64,000 nt of DNA from the NCBI RefSeq assembly GCF_047948215.1, contig NC_134460.1:130316824-130380823 (forward strand), read 5' to 3'. The position numbers and the translations under genes were made by a program. Of this stretch, positions 60,742-64,000 are shown in pieces (the stretch's first letter is position 1; the number at the start of each line of letters is the position of its first letter). The notes under the pieces were generated by a model. That model made no database searches, was not told where the DNA came from, and saw nothing but the letters and a program-made list of their open reading frames with translations. Source of the stretch: Lycorma delicatula (lineage: Eukaryota; Arthropoda; Insecta; Hemiptera; Fulgoridae).

Positions 60742-61432
60742 ACAGAGTGTATCATGAAGTTCTCCCAGAACTTTCAAAACCAATTCTAATCGTGAAAATA
60801 ATGGAAAAAGTTGATATAAACATTTGTCCTTAAAAGGTTTCGTTTGCGAGTTACGGCAAGTGAAGGATTTCAGAAAGAGAATTTTAGAAGTTAGAAAAAT
60901 TCGAATTTTTTAGAATTTGATTTTTTTAACAATAATAAATAATTTTTCTGACAAATGTAGTAATGTATTGTTTCTAAATAAAATTAGAATTTTCCTAACT
61001 TTTCTTTATTTTATTCAACTTATACGATTTTGATCAGAATTAAAATCTCCAAAATTTTTTTTAAAGTTTTATGTGTTTACTACCCATTAAACAAAGTTAT
61101 TGTACGTCTAAAATAAAAACAGGGTTCTTTACCCCAATTTATTGGATTTTACCCCTGATTTTTCAGAAACTACTGCAGATATTCTTGGGTTAATTTTATT
61201 CAATTTTTCAGGTTAACAACCATAAGAAACCACTAATTCTATCCCTTAATTAACGTTCTAAAAATTTCAGTACGATCTCATTTCACTGGAGTGCTGAAAT
61301 CCAAGCGAATCTTTCACTAACCGAAACTCACAAACGAAGCATTTTAGAACATATATTTATAATAAAGTTTTTCCATTATTTTCACGAATAAAATAAGTTA
61401 TGAACATCCAGGGAGACCGTGACACACTCTGT
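60742..61432. mobile_element. Long-TIR non-autonomous DNA element
   Basis: The ends start ACAGAGTGTATCATGAAGTT (left) and ACAGAGTGTGTCACGGTCTC (read inward from 61432). Inverted similarity continues for about 125 bases, including TCGTGAAAATAATGGAAAAA and TTTCGTTTG.GAGTT.CGG. No protein is encoded. The ACAGAGTGT end resembles that of the transposase relic at 32314, which hints at a mariner-like source. A clear target-site duplication is not seen. Confidence 0.82.
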
Positions 61433-61505
61433 GCAAGTAATTTATCTTTACACAGCTGATTTTTGACGATAATTTTTACCATTAGGCCAACCGTAGATTT
61501 TACAT
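61433..61505 (-). mobile_element. SINE family C head, right part of an interrupted copy
   Basis: The minus strand begins TCTACGGTTGGCCTAATGGT (A box TGGCCTAATGG), then AAAAATCAGCTGTG, as in other family C heads. The B box is missing, so some bases were lost at the insertion. Confidence 0.72.
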
Positions 61506-62860
61506 ATATATGCGGTATTTAAATATGATAAATTATATATATATAGTAATAAACACCAATGAGGAAAAATCCTGAAATTATAATTAATTACCAAACACCA
61601 GCCATAAGTTTCATAATATACTATTAAGAAATCATAGGCATAAAGTTTTATCTAAATAACTTATTTTTTTAATTTTATAATTTTAATTTTTATGAAATTT
61701 ATTTTTTCATTTTATCGAAATTTATTTAAGTAAATATAAACGTATAAACCCCAGAAAAATTGTTCCTATTATTATTAAACTATCATTCTTGATTTAGTTA
61801 ATAAATTATTATTAATATAATCTTGTATGAATCTAAGAGAATTCTGTTCATTTTTTTCGAACTATTTTAAACTCCAATAAAGATAGAGATGTTTTTATAT
61901 CCTATAGTTAAAAATTACATACGATTAATTTCTGTCATAAATATCCATACAAGGATAAAATGAATAATTCTGAATATTAATAGTTCAACCATTAATAAGA
62001 TTTAATATCCATAAATGGACTTCAAACCAATTAAAAAAAGGTAAGGATTTACATAAATAAATAGTACATAACATCATAAAGTTTGAATAGAGCAACATTC
62101 CAAATAAAAGTCACTTAGACAGCGCTCATAATATCTTATTATAACATTAATACACGATACTTAAAGAAAAAAAGGATATAGGATAATATCTACGAATCCA
62201 TATAAAAGTGTACAAAGAATACGTCATCAATGTACTTTTATTATAACTTGTTAATATTATGTTCTGATGATGAAGAATCTTAAAACAATGAAGTGAAAGC
62301 GACTTAACTCAATAAAGTCATGAACTATTTATAATATAGTAAATGGACAACAATAATAGTAATAATAGAAACACAGTTTATGTTATTTAATAGAACAGAT
62401 GTCACGTAGCTAAATAATATAAAAAGCTGTAATATGAAAGTTCAATGAAATGTCGTGACAAATAACATAGTTAATTATCACATTTATATAAAATGATAAT
62501 CTTTATTATAAAATACTTATAAATTAATGAACAAATATAATAATGAACAACTAATTATCTGCTAAAACAAAAAATAATAATAGTAAATAAGTACGGGTAC
62601 AAGGAAAATCGATTTGAAAGCGTTTTAAAAATTATTTTTATTATTCAGATTACCGGTATTAATTGTTTTCAAAAAGTATTTCTTATTTTAATACGAGAAG
62701 TAAACATACAATCGTAATCAAAATTTAAAATTATCTGGAACGTGATATAAGCTTAATTTTAATTCTTTTTGTGTAGTTACTTATTTTAATTTTAAAACAT
62801 AAATGTTCACCATACTTTCTGAAGTACGATTTTGACTAATAACTGAGAAAAAATTTAGCA
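61506..62860. other. AT-rich stretch without recognised genes
   Basis: No repeat or coding motif is recognised. Confidence 0.5.
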
Positions 62861-63698
62861 CTAGTTAGAATTCGTTTCGCTCACCCTCCCCGATTAGCCA
62901 GGAGGCGTGACTCCATGGACCCCCACTGTGTTCATTATTCTCAAGCTTGTGAAAGTAATACTGATAAATAATAATTAAAGATTGTTCAATTAATAAAAAC
63001 TATCAGGGTATTATAATCTCATTAACCAACAGTATGATCAGCACAGTACTCAAATTATGAGTGATCTGAAGTACTCGGGTTTCAAAATAGTTGGCCAAAT
63101 CTTAAAAATAGTAGTTATAGCCAGATACCCGTCTTTTTTACGAGTAAAAAAATATTTTTCACGGTTATTTGCGTTACCCGACGAGGAGATGACCGTGAAA
63201 CTTTGTTTCTCATTCTTTAATTTTTTTTTTAATTTTTGTTTTTTTAGTCAAGTAACCGGAGGTAGGTGCAACCAGTCATGGCGTGTTGCGAAGCACAAAC
63301 AGTAACAGTGGTAGTGGCTGTGTTGGATGAGCCGCCGCGCCGTACACCTTCGCACTTATACAGCTAAATTTATCAATAATTAATAGATATATCGAAAAAG
63401 ACAAAAGCCTTTAGTAGAAAATTTAATTTCAAATACTGCAAAAGGTTTCCGAATTCAATTTTATCAACGGTTTGGCCACAGTAAAGTTGAATATCGGCAA
63501 GGAACATAGTCCAGTCGTTACTGCACGTCATTAATACGTCCACAATCTTGAAACAGTGAAATATTTCGTAACGGCAATAGTCCTATGTTCTTTTCAGTAT
63601 AAAAATTATGTTTATGCAAAATTTCAGCTAAATTGGTTGAGTAGTTTTTGCATGAAAGAGTAATAGTTTCATAAAAACCACTAGATCTATATATTAGA
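62861..63698 (-). mobile_element. Non-autonomous Helitron-like element
   Basis: On the minus strand the 5' end is TCTAATATATAGATCTAGTG at 63698. The CTCAACCAATTTAGCTGAAA / AAAAACTACTCAACC block follows. The 3' region GTGGGGGTCCATGGAGTCAC has a GC-rich palindromic stretch, and the end is GAATTCTAACTAG then T at 62861. TC/CTAG ends with A and T flanks fit Helitron rules. The 3' GTGGGGGTCC part and AGTATTA.TTTC.CAAGC.TGAG resemble the end at 5570-5630. The open frame at 63057-63305 has no recognised motif. The module at 63246-63357 recurs at 35549-35640. Confidence 0.7.
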
Positions 63699-64000
63699 TA
63701 ATACAAATTTAAAAAAAAATACAGAACTAGAAGAAATAAGAAAGGTGGTTCGGTTAAAAGAGCCTAGAACATGAACCCAAGACATTCAGATTAAAATTAC
63801 TTAAGTATGTAAAGTAAACGAGCAGTAATGGTGTTATATACTACATTCAGAGAAAGACAAAACAAGCTATGAAAATATCAATAAAAAAAATAGCATAGGA
63901 TTAAAACAGAATCCTGCAAGAAAATAAATACAATAGTTTTAAGGGTGTGAAAAGCATACCCTTTCATCAACTATATCGAAAGAGGCAACAGATTTAGGAC
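63699..64000. other. AT-rich right edge without recognised genes
   Basis: Nothing is recognised. Confidence 0.5.

Overview
The window looks like intergenic or intronic DNA from a large, AT-rich (about three-quarters A+T by eye), transposon-rich insect genome, possibly hemipteran. The organism is inferred only from the mix of elements: mariner-type transposons, Jockey/R1/RTE-type LINE remnants, Helitron pieces and several tRNA-derived SINE families. I find no intact host gene, no rRNA, no functional tRNA and no CRISPR array. Every coding signal I can support is a decayed transposable-element gene.

Layout, left to right. About 1.9-3.15 kb: a mariner transposase remnant (+) split by a 5'-truncated R1/Jockey-like LINE tail (-). 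3.3-4.6 kb: two oppositely oriented SINEs of one family. 5.56-6.66 kb: a decayed Helitron (-) keeping the N-terminal coding part, with a 5'-truncated SINE inside it. 7.3-7.85 kb: two more SINEs. 9.72-10.68 kb: a foldback element with roughly 0.4 kb arms, abutting a LINE ORF1 with CCHC knuckles (10.68-11.8 kb). 16.7-19.0 kb: a rearranged Jockey-like LINE (RT on -, ORF1/endonuclease on +), with a SINE inserted cleanly into the endonuclease. 23.46-25.15 kb: a Helitron-like element with a mariner nested inside. 25.5-26.6 and 33.4-34.7 kb: two direct copies of an unclassified repeat, one carrying a SINE. 27.96-29.03 kb: a Helitron-like element full of microsatellites. 32.3-33.1 kb: a second, different mariner/Tc1-type transposase relic. 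35.5-45.3 kb: SINEs, an RTE-like endonuclease, a Jockey RT palm domain and two GC-rich LINE 3' ends. 47.9-48.3 kb: a second foldback. 54.6-63.7 kb: an AT-rich desert with SINEs, a long-TIR element inserted in a SINE, and a short non-autonomous Helitron-like element.

Functionally the elements form layers rather than a pathway. LINE machinery, now dead here, would have mobilised the SINEs; mariner transposases would have moved mariner copies; and a Helitron replicase/helicase, present only as an N-terminal stub, would have mobilised the short Helitron-like copies. Nesting gives relative ages: mariner after Helitron, SINE after LINE, SINE after Helitron, and long-TIR element after SINE. The most promising unexplained items are the duplicated 1.1-1.3 kb repeat, the two foldbacks that could make long hairpin RNA, and the two SINE families with different heads but a shared 3' stem-loop tail.
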